Source: Heterodera schachtii (lineage: Eukaryota; Nematoda; Chromadorea; Rhabditida; Heteroderidae). From it: a stretch of 64,000 bases of DNA. A program made the position numbers and the translations under genes. The number at the start of each line of letters is the position of its first letter. Position 1 is the stretch's first letter. The DNA lies in assembly GCA_023374025.1 (NCBI GenBank), contig SIJG01000006.1, forward strand, positions 1,735,102 through 1,799,101, in the 5' to 3' direction. Under the pieces are notes generated by a model. That model saw only the letters and a program-made list of their open reading frames with translations, did not search any database and was not told where the DNA came from. Below are positions 39,781-48,339 of the stretch, piece by piece.

Positions 39781-39860
39781 AAAATTCATTTTTAATGGCG
39801 CCGCCCGTCGAAAAAAAGAAAAAATTTTGTGGAAGACAACAACAATTGTTGAGGAAAATG
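39781..39860 (+). pseudogene. Possible type A F-box-like tail-exon relic
   Basis: P-P-V-E-K-K-K-K-K-F resembles the last exon of the gene at 39923-41222 (P-P-V-E-K-K-K-K-K-W). It has no acceptor and no upstream exons; the LINE insertion ends just before it. Confidence 0.3.
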
Positions 39861-39922
39861 TGAGCCAAATTTGGCACTTTTTCATGGCATTAATCAATCG
39901 AATGTTTTGTTCTGAATTTCAG

Positions 39923-41222
39923 TTGGATTTGCAGCGACGTTTGGATGGACATTCTTCCATTTTTTCGTCGTCCTCAACTTGGTCTCAAAATGGCATTGCT
40001 TTTCGACCGTTTCGATGTTTTGGTGGACGCGCATTTTGATGGAAAAACGACGGAATTTACAATTTTGAGACAAATCTTAATTTGCAAGGACAAAGCATCA
40101 AAACCTATACTTCTTGTGTACGATGGCAAAAATACTTGGGGATTTCCGCTGCCGGACCGTCCGCTGCCCAACCAAATCCGCTTTAATTTCCTTCGGATTG
40201 AGTAATTTTAAGCTTTTGTGTATATTAAAGCATTTATGTTTCTTCAGCTACATTGACCATTCTGTGCTCGCATTTCTTCGTTCCAATAAACAAATTTGGG
40301 ACAGAACTGGCACCAAATTGGAATTGTTTGTGTCATTACATAAAACCAGATATTTACAGCAGATTTGGGAAGTTTTTGCTCGTGAAATTTGGCCAACTTT
40401 TGTGACAAACATTCGCCACTTCATTTTAAAAGATGGCGACGATTTGGACAATTTGCGCAGTCGCACTTCACCAACAATCCTCACGGATCTCAACATTAAT
40501 TCAATCAGTTCTCATTGTCTGTGCCCCGATGTAATTGCTGACGATGGGCCAAATGCAACTGCTGGCCAAGCGTTGGCCAAATGGTTGCAACAACCGAAGC
40601 GATTGCATTGTAATGGTTATTTAGATTCACCGGCGGATCTCGAATGGATCAACAATTTCAAAGAGGTACGTTTGATCACATTCTCATATTAGGTATGCTT
40701 ATAAATGAAACTCCCTTTTTCGAAAAATATTTGAATGAGTCAACTAGCCTGCCACTTTTTCATTAAACGACTGACTAATTGATTGATGCCTTTGATTTAC
40801 GCTTGCTTTTATTGTTTAGGCATTTCGCTGTGCCACCACTTCGGTCGCTTACAATATTCGGCTTAATATTTCATTTTTTGTGCAAATGCAAATTGTTGAG
40901 CCATTTGAATTGGTAAATGAACGGACCAAAGAAATGCTGACATTGGAGAAAATGTCACGTTATGGTCGTGATTGGCTGCTGAAGCGATGTCCATTTGTTG
41001 GGGAGACGGCGGCGGTTCAATTGAAAGACGACGGAAATTCGGATGCCAATTTGAACAATGTCAAATTTTATTTGGTGGGCGGCAGCAATTGCATTGGGTG
41101 AGCAGCAACAGAAGCATTTGATTTTGTCGTAAAAATGCTTAATTCATTTTAGTCCATTGTCGCCACCAGTGGAAAAAAAGAAGAAGAAGTGGACCAAAGC
41201 ATCAAAAATTGATTATGTTTGA
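39923..41222 (+). CDS. Type A F-box-like gene, complete except exon 1
   Basis: Exons 39923-40201, 40248-40665, 40820-41097 and 41153-41222 join in phase with canonical donors (GTAATT, GTACGT, GTGAGC) and open frames, giving about 348 residues. The N-terminal F-box-like segment reads W-I-C-S-D-V-W-M-D-I-L-P-F-F-R-R-P-Q-L-G-L-K-M-A-L-L-F-D-R-F. Exon 3 has R-S-R-T-S-P-T-I-L-T-D-L and D-D-G-P-N-A-T-A-G-Q-A-L-A-K-W. Exon 4 has V-N-E-R-T-K-E-M-L-T-L and L-L-K-R-C-P-F. The tail is G-P-L-S-P-P-V-E-K-K-K-K-K-W-T-K-A-S-K-I-D-Y-V. I could not find the ATGAACNGACG micro-exon upstream; the LINE insertion ends 150 bases before exon 2 and may have displaced it. Function as an SCF adaptor is inferred. Confidence 0.6.
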
Positions 41223-41229
41223 TGAAATG

Positions 41230-41755
41230 GTCCATCTCGCCAATTGGAATTTGAATTTGATTCTCTCGTTTTCTTTCAGAAAAGCTTTTGTTGTTTTTTA
41301 CATTTATTTGCTTACTTTAATTGTGTGAGAATTTCTCACCATAAATTGAAAAGCGTAAAGCCTTAGATTTTTTAAAATTATTATTCTGGTTAAAACAACA
41401 GACGAAAATAAGGTAATACTGCCGATGGTTGCCCCCTTTTTGGAAAAAATATTCTTTCCTTTCAAAGATCATAAAAACATGCTTCCAGGGGTTTTCGGGT
41501 TCGCTGATCACGAATCCGGCAGCCATTTCGACAAATTCCAAACCCTGAACCAGATTTCGAAAAAGTCATAATTCAAATTTTTCGTCTAAAAATTCAAAGC
41601 AATGAATGAACCTCCAGCGCATGAATATTCCCGTCAATTCAAAATACGCCTTTTTTGAGCATTTTTCTCAAGTTTTTCGGTTACCTATGCTCCGAATTGA
41701 CGCTCTGGAAAAATCTATCCTTTATATCTGATCTAGAGCTTTCAAATGATACCAA
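41230..41755. repeat. 3' flank and dispersed foldback arm
   Basis: 41430-41560 carries the 'ccccctttttgga...aggggttttcgggttcgctgatcacgaatcc' type sequence of the foldback family (words only), similar to 18260-18380. No gene. Confidence 0.4.
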
Positions 41756-41782
41756 ATTAGTCATAAGGCGTATCTCGGCCCG

Positions 41783-42148
41783 ATGCTCGACCAACCGAAG
41801 AGCGACGACGAGGAGAAGCCCAAGCAGGAAGGAGGCGAAGAAGCGACGACCGCCGGCGACACGAAGGAGGAGAAGAAGGCTGGCAGCAAGGGCGACAAGC
41901 ACAAGAAGAAGGACAAGAAGGCCGAAGGCGCAGCAGCACCACCAGCGGCGGACAAAAAGGAGGAGAAGCGCAAGGACAAACACCGATCAAAGGAGGCGGG
42001 GAAGAGCGACGACAGCAAAGCGGGCAAGAAGGACAAGCACGGGAAGAAGGACAAGAAGGGCAAGAAGAAGGACACCGCCGATGCATCCACCGTGGACGAA
42101 GCGCTGGGAGAACAGAGCACAGCGGAGACGAGCCAGGCAGAGGAATAG
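41783..42148 (+). CDS. Lys/Glu-rich low-complexity protein or terminal exon
   Basis: 121 codons from ATG 41783, about 30% Lys, with K-K-D-K-K and E-E-K blocks alternating with Ala/Pro/Ser, ending S-Q-A-E-E. The frame is open a little further upstream (K-A-Y-L-G-P before the Met) to a possible AATTAG acceptor at about 41761, so this may be the last exon of a longer gene whose 5' part is displaced by the repeats at 41430-41750. GC content and the 'GAG/AAG' codon bias differ sharply from the AT-rich surroundings, as in well-expressed host genes. AATAAA at 42439 could be its poly(A) signal. Not recognised; charge suggests a nuclear or ribosome-associated protein but that is a guess. Confidence 0.45.
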   Translation: MLDQPKSDDEEKPKQEGGEEATTAGDTKEEKKAGSKGDKHKKKDKKAEGAAAPPAADKKEEKRKDKHRSKEAGKSDDSKAGKKDKHGKKDKKGKKKDTADASTVDEALGEQSTAETSQAEE

Positions 42149-43212
42149 CATAGCCAGGCCGTGCTGCGTGCAAATGACAGTGTTCGACGACGACGACGTC
42201 TCGTGACACCAACCCACCCGTCCCTTGCTTTCGATCATTCCCTTCCCGTCCGATTGCTGTGTTTTGTCTGTTCCAATGCTTCCTAAATGTTCCCTTGTGA
42301 ACAGTGACCCTTCCTTATGTGATCTGAATATGTATATATTGTATACCCATTAATATATTGTGCTTCGCTTGTTCGATATTTGTGAAATCTCATTCAATTC
42401 ATCGTCGTTGTATATACATATACATATTTGATATATTAATAAAATGGCATATCGGTTGTGTATCAATTGTAGAGTTTAATTCTATGTTCTTCGAGATGAC
42501 CTACCTGTTTTTGCCTTTAAATCCTCCCCCACGGGTTGGTATTCAGAATTTAGCGGTACTTGTGCAGTTTACCTGATACTTTTAACATACATTTTTAAAT
42601 GCCTATAAATGTGTTTTAGAAATTAGTGAAAATAAGTTTTAAGGGGTTTTCAAGGTATCGCTGATCACGAATCCGAGCTCAGATCAGCGCTACCGTTCAC
42701 TACAAGAGCTGTACAGGGACATGAATTGATAGGCTTCCTATACCAATAATACCCTCATGGGCAGATGCCAATGAGGATATCATCCATACACATTTTCTAA
42801 TTTTATTTTTGTTCGAGTTCGGGTCAGGGGTCGAAATTGGCAAAAATGGGTGCTGTATTCGTGATCAGCGACCTCGAAAACGCCTTAAAACTTATTTTCA
42901 CTAATTTCTAAAACACATTTATAGGCATCTGAAAATCGGTCAGGGTCGTTTTCGTACCGCCATTTTCGTACCGCCGTTTTCGTACCGCCGTTTTCGTACC
43001 GGGACGTTTTCGTACCATCCGTTTTCGTACCAGGGTCGTTTTCGTACCGCCATTTTCGTACGGGGGACATTTTCGTACGAGTTCTTGTACAAACGTCAGA
43101 TTCAATTAGAAAAACTTAAGAACTAATAGAACCAAAATGTTATCATTTTTTATTTCCCATTCATAAAATTTAATGTAGAAAATTTAATAAAATAACAAAA
43201 TTCCGGGACAAA

Positions 43213-43629
43213 CTAGGGTCGCATCTCATAGTTTCGGGAAATACCGGCGAGAAAATTGTCAATGTTTTCGGGATTCACATTGGGATTGGCATAATTGTGA
43301 TCATTTTGATGGACAATATTGACATCGTTATAACGTTGGACGAGGCGAAGAATCCGTGCATCGGCATTACGATACTTCGTTTTCTTTTGGGGTGCCGCTT
43401 CTCCCATCACACAACGTGCCATATCAGCATCGATCGCCTTCTGCTCACATCTGATCGTGTCAATGAATCGCCAAATTGTTGGATGAGTGCAGCTAAATTG
43501 CCGCTGGAGTTTGCGATGGAATGCCTCGGCGAAATTGTTGGTCCGATCAGCACGATCCAAGGTGCGCTGATAAACACTCCATTCGTGGGGGTCAAACAAA
43601 GGCGCCGACATTGGAACATTGAAACGCAT
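43213..43629 (-). pseudogene. Mutator-like transposase C-terminal part
   Basis: 138 codons. The segment D-R-T-N-N-F-A-E-A-F-H-R-K-L-Q-R-Q-F is the conserved 'R-x-N-N' region after the catalytic core of MULE transposases, followed by F-I-D-T-I-R-C-E-Q. Upstream (43680-43790, minus) fragments such as F-T-T-F-K-R-A and F-L-H-N-F remain of the core's end, with stops. The catalytic Asp/Asp/Glu region itself is missing. Confidence 0.6.
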
Positions 43630-43917
43630 TCTACCCGTGTAGTTGTCCAGAAACCTAGAAAAACAATTTTTCCTTAAATTTTTCCTTTGGACCTAACCAA
43701 TTAAAAACTCCGTGAAGTTGTGCAGGAAGCTGTGCTTGAAGGGCATTCAAGCCCGCTTGAAGGTGGTGAACAGGTAGGAAGGCCAAGGATGTGATCATTT
43801 TTGATGCTCCAAATTCAGAGGTTCTGCTCGCGGTGCATTTTCATCGCGGCGCAAACGTTTGATGACCTAAATAAAAAGTAAACAAAATTGTTTACAAAAT
43901 TGTTTTGGTAATCCCAC

Positions 43918-44328
43918 CTTTTTTGTGGCATCTTTGCTCGGAAAAGAGGCCAGCACAGGTGTACATGTGCTTTGAAGCACTTGAGCACGGATGGTCGCAG
44001 GTGCTTCACACGTCTCAGCAGCACGCCGTTTGAGCCCAGTCACGAGGCGCTGACACTCCACACGCGCAGCGCTCATGTCGCACGAATGAACTCCGACCGT
44101 CTTCTGCATAACGTTGTTCAAATCGGTGTGCAAACGCCCTGAATTAAAAATAGAAAATTTATAATAATACATTCACGTACCCTTGCATTGGTCTGCCGGG
44201 CCATGAAACTCACACCGCCAAAATTTCTTAAGTCCATCGTTACTGAATTTGTGGAACACATAGAGTGCACCTTCATGTTCCAACTTCTCATTGTTTCGTT
44301 TTGTTTTAATTACTTGCTGTTGGTTCAT
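43918..44328 (-). CDS. FLYWCH-domain N-terminal exons of Mutator-like transposase
   Basis: Exon 44328-44181 encodes M-N-Q-Q-Q-V-I-K-T-K... with a FLYWCH module (L-Y-V-F-H-K-F...K-F-W-R-C-E-F-H...C-K-G). The second exon 44138-43918 joins in phase (G-R-L-H-T-D-L-N-N) and has a linker rich in basic residues (L-K-R-R-A-A-E-T-C). A third exon (V-I-K-R-L-R-R-D-E-N-A-P) follows a TTATTTAG acceptor at about 43866 but stops after 23 codons. FLYWCH domains are zinc-dependent DNA-binding modules; here the Cys and His ligands appear intact. The likely product is a truncated DNA-binding protein without catalytic activity. Confidence 0.6.
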
Positions 44329-44670
44329 CTTTGTAGTAATTAAAATACCTAATTTGGTCAAAACATTAAAAAAGCATAATTAAACATTAGTAATATGGTT
44401 TAAATGCAATAGTTTTATTTATTATATATATTTTTTGCATATCCACTCGTACGAAAACGGCGGTACGAAAAGGTCTCCGGTACGAAAACGGCGGTACGAA
44501 AACGTCTCTGGTACGAAAACGGCGGTACGAAAACGGCGGTACGAAAATGGCGGTACGAAAACGGCGGTACGAAAACGTCCTGGCCCGTCTGAAAATGTAT
44601 GTTAAAAGTATCAGGTAAACTGCACAAGTACCAATTTAGCATTCGTCTCACGGACTGAAATCCCGACAAA

Positions 44671-45220
44671 ATGTTAATAAATTTTCCCCAAAATACACTT
44701 CTTTCCATTTTTGCTGCTATTTTGACCCTCTCCCAAAATGCTCCTCCGCCGATCGGTCCCTTTTTGATGGACTCACGCGAAAAGGCCCAAATGATCGGTC
44801 TCCAAATCGAAAGAGCAAATGGCAAAATCTGCGGTTAAATTGTTATAAAACCCGGAAAATTGGCACAAAGGGAGGGGAGAGATTCCTTTTGGCAAAAGTG
44901 GAGGAAATGAGCGACTTAATCGAACCGGACAAAGTGAGGAAATTTTGGCCGCAATTGGAAGTGATCGGAATCGACAAAGCATTGGTGTGTGACAAAAAGA
45001 CGAGGTGATCCCATTGATCAAAAACCAATGAAAAATAAATGAACAATTAATCGGAGATTTGAATAAATTTAGCGATTTCTCCATGGAAATTCCTCTTCTG
45101 CTGGAGGAAGGCGTCGGCGATGAAAAGGGGGAAAAAGCAAAAGACAAATTTGGCAAACCGAACAAATTTATGGAAGGAATGTGTACATACATATTCGCGT
45201 TTTCGATCTTCGCGCGATGA
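44671..45220 (+). CDS. Possible small secreted protein, three exons
   Basis: ATG 44671 opens M-L-I-N-F-P-Q-N-T-L-L-S-I-F-A-A-I-L-T-L-S, a good signal-peptide profile, followed by P-P-P-I-G-P-F-L-M-D-S-R-E-K-A. A donor GTTAAA lies at about 44834. A second open segment (about 44884-45005: A-K-V-E-E-M-S-D-L-I-E-P-D-K-V...V-C-D-K-K-T) ends at GTGATC, and an acceptor TTTAG at 45070 starts D-F-S-M-E-I-P-L-L-L-E-E-G-V-G, ending in TGA at 45218-45220. Phase of the last junction fits; the first intron would be only about 40 bases and its acceptor is uncertain. No family recognised. Secretion would be of interest in a plant parasite, but nothing proves an effector role. Confidence 0.35.
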
Positions 45221-45427
45221 AATCATTTTTCAAATGAAAAAATTTAAATTCACAGAAAAACAATTATCCGACAGATTTTATCGATGAGTTATTATCACAT
45301 ATTTATTGACCGGATATACATATAAAAACACATATTGAATAATACATACACATACGGGGGATATAGGAACAATCATCAACAATATACAGGTGGTGTCATC
45401 CGGCGGTCGTCCAAAAGTTGAGTGTGC

Positions 45428-45830
45428 TCACATCGCTGCCATCTGCATCATCGCAAATTCACCACGACGCATCTCCGTCCTTCTCATCCGGTCCCGCACT
45501 TTTGCAGCGTAGAACTTGGTCACCGTCTTCTGAGCCTTTTGGTTCGCATGTTTGGCCATGATGTCGGGCAGGCACAGTCGGCACGAAAATTCCATGTCGC
45601 GAAGCGTGACGGTCTTGCGCCGGTCGTAGTGGGCCATGCGCGTCGCCTCCGTTGCAATGCGATCCAAGGCGTCGATGACGGAGCTGGAAAAAATGGGATA
45701 ACGAATATTTATTTGTTGTTGAGGCTTTCTGCAGCAGCTGCTGCAACTCACGAGTTCATGATGTTCAACGCACGCATTGAGATTTCCTTGCCCGGATGAA
45801 CTTCCTTCAGCAAACCCGTCGAACGTACAA
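45428..45830 (-). CDS. Divergent histone H2B variant with intron (partial 5')
   Basis: Two exons on the minus strand: 45830-45752 (L-L-K-E-V-H-P-G-K-E-I-S-M-R-A-L-N-I-M-N-S) and 45683-45428 (V-I-D-A-L-D-R-I-A-T-E-A-T-R-M-A-H-Y-D-R-R-K-T-V-T-L-R-D...L-P-D-I-M-A-K-H-A...A-V/K-T-V-T-K-F-Y-A-A-K). These align with the H2B histone fold (V-H-P...I-M-N-S-F...R-I-A-x-E-A-x-x-L-A-H-Y...K-H-A...A-V-T-K-Y). It departs from canonical H2B by the intron after I-M-N-S, an unusual C-R-L-C-L-P segment and a C-terminal extension of about 24 residues (R-M-R-R-T-E-M-R-R-G-E-F...). The exon with the N-terminal tail and start codon was not found; upstream is a G run at 45839-45860 and repeats. A nucleosome component or germline-type variant is likely. 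Confidence 0.7.
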
Positions 45831-45838
45831 CTGAAATG

Positions 45839-46205
45839 AGGGGGGGGGGGGGGGGGGGAGAACGTTTTTTCCGGGGTCAAAAATACAAAATTTCGAGGGC
45901 TATGAATCCGACCTCTATTTCGACCAATTCATAGTCCTGGACTCTAATTTAAACCATAGCTATCCCACTGAAAATAATTATATTGCTTCAAAATTTAATG
46001 AAAAAAATTGGCAATCCTGGTCTTGATAAAACTCGGCACTTAAGAAACGAAAGCACACGCCCGTGGGTATATGGGGCCATTGAGTTTGAATTTGATTTTC
46101 CGACTTTTTTGTCCGAATTTATTGAACCAGCCAATATGGGGCTATCTATACGTCAAATGTGCTATTTTTGTTGCTTTTTAACATGGAAAAATAGGAATTT
46201 GGAAA
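45839..46205. other. G run and spacer upstream of H2B
   Basis: A run of about 20 G at 45839-45860 lies only 10 bases from the first recognised H2B exon, followed by foldback-type words (45890-45940). No exon seen. Confidence 0.4.
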
Positions 46206-46221
46206 TGATATAAATAAAACG

Positions 46222-46560
46222 GACTCGCTCAGTTGGGCGCCAGTTGCATGTTTTTCCCACTATAACTTCTTTTTTTTTTGTCATCTCCAGCATTGTTGGT
46301 ATCATTCGAAAGATTAATTTTAAGCTGTTTCTAAGCTATCGCTTCGCGATTAGACAATTATCAAAAAAGTTACATACGAAAATAGCAAAAAAAAGTCGAA
46401 ATTTTTGAGTTTTTTCTTAATAACTTTTTCACAAGCCAAAAATTCTTTTTTGTTTTTTGTAAGCCTAATGGAGCATGTTAGGAGCTTTCGAATGATACAA
46501 ACAATGTTTAATTTGGGTGACAATTGCCGAAAAAAGTTATAATGGTTTGCTTTGCCATGG
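46222..46560. mobile_element. Degraded Mutator-like end with TTGGGCGCC
   Basis: Left end CGGACTCGCTCAGTTGGGCGCCAG resembles the ends of 46746-47128. The inner part 'ccactataacttc' pairs with 'aaaaaagttataatgg' near 46535, but the right GGCGCCC end is absent, so this copy is truncated. Confidence 0.45.
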
Positions 46561-46745
46561 AAACATATTTAAAGTAGTCAATGCTTCAATAAAAGATCAT
46601 TTAAACTAAGTGTTTTAGGTAAAAAATGCGTAATTCAAAAAAGTTGTACTTTCTACTTTGTTAGAATTCATGTTCGTAGCTTCTGATTTTCATGTTTTCT
46701 CATTGAAACTTTTTCCAATTGTCAGTAATGTACACACATTTCACG

Positions 46746-47128
46746 CGGAACCCGTAGTTGGGCGCCGCCACGTTTGGGCGCCAGCACCTTTTTAGCTATA
46801 ACTTTTTTCTTTGTCAACCAAATTCAACATTGTTGGTAACATTCTAAAGCCCTAAGTGTCTTCTATTAGCCTGCAAAATTTTGAAAATTTTTGTTAAGCT
46901 TCAAAAAAATAATGGCCAGAAAAACTCAAAAAACCAGATTTTCCAACTTTTATGGCCATAAATTTGTTCAAAATTGACGAAATTTTTTGAAAATTTTGCA
47001 GCTAATAGAGCATATTAAGAGACTTTCGAATGATACCAACAATGTTGCATTTGGTTGATAAAGAAAAAAGTTATAGTCCAAAAACATGCTGGCGCCCAAA
47101 CGTGCTGGCGCCCAACTGACGTAGACCG
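46746..47128. mobile_element. Mutator-like MITE, motif TTTGGGCGCCAGCACG
   Basis: A 383-bp element with ends CGGAACCCGTAGTTGGGCGCC and, reverse complemented, CGGTCTACGTCAGTTGGGCGCC (words up to 20 bases shared). It has two copies of the GGGCGCC unit at each end and is flanked by a perfect 8-bp duplication ATTTCACG (46738-46745, 47129-47136). The arms continue with 'ctataact' / 'agttatag'. No coding capacity. Confidence 0.7.
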
Positions 47129-47357
47129 ATTTCACGGGCTTCTAAAATCGAAATGGGGCCTTAAAACGGAACGGGCCAACTGCGTCTGGCCAACTGCGTC
47201 TCGCCAACTGCGTCTTGGGGCCAACTGCGTCTGAGCCAACTGCGTCTGGCCAACTGCGTCTTAGTAGTAAAAGGGCCAACTGCGTCTCAGTTGATTTAAT
47301 TTCAAAATTTTTTAGATTTTTTTAAATATTTTTATAAGCTGTTTTTCCTGGTTGTAG

Positions 47358-47673
47358 AAAGCCCCGACATTTGCGGTCCGACTTTTGCGGCTATATCCAA
47401 AATTGAATTCAAAGTTGAATTTTTTCAAGCCCTGATAGCTTAAATAACATTAAAATTAAGAAAAAACTGTCTTCTAGTTTATTAGAAACATTAATTCAGT
47501 TGTTTGAAAATTTTATTATTTTTTCAAAAATTCATTAACGATCAAATGATCGGATAAAAGCACTTCAAATCACTAATTTATGGGTGTTTATGGAATCAGG
47601 GATTTAAAAAACTTAATTTTGAACCCGATTTTGGACATAGCCGCAAATGTCGGACCGCAAATGTCGGGACACG
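47358..47673. mobile_element. Nested Mutator-like MITE, unit CCGCAAATGTCGGA
   Basis: A 316-bp element with ends CCCGACATTTGCGGTCCGAC and complement, two units per end, flanked by an 8-bp duplication GGTTGTAG (47350-47357, 47674-47681). It is inserted inside the element at 47167-48327. Confidence 0.7.
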
Positions 47674-47999
47674 GGTTGTAGCGCTTCAAATCCTCAAATT
47701 CAATTTCAAATCACGTTGGCATTAAACATTGAAGAAATAAAGGCGGTTTTTGTCGGTTTTATGCGCGTCAGATCACGTTTTACGCGTCCAAAAATAGGTT
47801 TACGCATTCTATGGCATTATATGAGTCCTTGCTATTTTGTATGTCCATGTTTAGGCGCCCCAATAACTAAGAGGAAGTGTTTCTTTGCCCTGATTATTTT
47901 TAACTAGATTTGTTAAACCTAAGGTGTCATGATAATTCGTAAAAAGGCAATTCATACACAGACAACTCGTATAAAAAATTCTAATATCAAATTGGGACG

Positions 48000-48150
48000 C
48001 TAAAACAATAAAGTAATAAAGGCTAAGCTTACCTAAAGCTCTAATTATAGCCCATGGGGGATTATTTTTCAACCTCCTCAGAAAAGGGGGGATAATTAGA
48101 GACTGGGGGATTAATAGAGACTGGGCTATAATTAGAGCATATACGATAAG
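48000..48150. repeat. Repeat ggggataattagagactggg
   Basis: Two or three copies of an 'attagagactggg' word with a run of G; the related inverted sequence is at 40-120. Lies within the right half of the Mutator-like element. Confidence 0.4.
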
Positions 48151-48339
48151 TGCTTTTCATTTTGAATTTTTAATATATTTTATGGGTATTAATTGATTTT
48201 TTGACTGAGACGCAGTTGGCCCTTTTACTACTAAGACGCAGTTGGCTAGACGCAGTTGGCGAGACGCAGTTGGCCCCAAGACGCAGTTGGCTCAGACGCA
48301 GTTGGCCAGACGCAGTTGACCCCTACCGCCTTAAAAAGC

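Larger units (their letters stand above)
42937..44587 (-). mobile_element. FLYWCH Mutator-like element, unit GTACGAAAACGGCG
   Basis: A 1,651-bp element with a perfect 9-bp duplication TCTGAAAAT (42928-42936, 44588-44596). Ends are CGGTCAGGGTCG and, reverse complemented, CGGGCCAGGACG; next come arrays of a 14-bp unit (GTTTTCGTACCGCC, about eight copies at 42949-43080; complement, about eight copies at 44448-44576). It contains a minus-strand gene with a FLYWCH exon, a second exon, and the transposase C-terminus (43213-43629), but no catalytic DDE core, so it is an internally deleted derivative. Inserted in the right arm of an older foldback element. Confidence 0.85.
42555..44632. mobile_element. 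Foldback/hAT-like MITE split by a Mutator-like element
   Basis: Ends GGTACTTGTGCAGTTTACC (42555) and its complement (44632), flanked by a perfect 8-bp duplication AATTTAGC (42547-42554, 44633-44640). The left arm (42555-42680) pairs with 42855-42930 plus 44597-44632, that is, the right arm continues on the far side of the inserted element at 42937-44587. Without the insert it is about 420 bp. Same family as 14158-14607. Confidence 0.8.
47167..48327. mobile_element. Mutator-like element, unit GACGCAGTTGGCCA
   Basis: A 1,161-bp element flanked by a perfect 9-bp duplication GCCTTAAAA (47158-47166, 48328-48336). Ends CGGAACGGGCCAACTGCG and, reverse complemented, GGTAGGGGTCAACTGCG. Arrays of a 14-bp unit run at 47172-47290 (about seven) and 48206-48320 (about seven, inverted). 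'agtagtaaaaggg' and 'cccttttactactaa' inside the arrays are also inverted. It contains a nested element at 47358-47673 and no transposase. A single end of the same family lies at 58352-58420. Confidence 0.8.

Noticed and set aside
41655..42206. Arg-rich plus-strand frame overlapping the Lys/Glu-rich frame
   Set aside because: It is the same GC-rich repeat read in another frame (R-R-R runs); the Lys/Glu frame has sensible codon use and a clean end.
44773..45192. 139-codon minus-strand frame
   Set aside because: Shadow of the plus-strand segments with signal peptide and splice sites; Pro/Ser/Leu-rich with no recognisable features.
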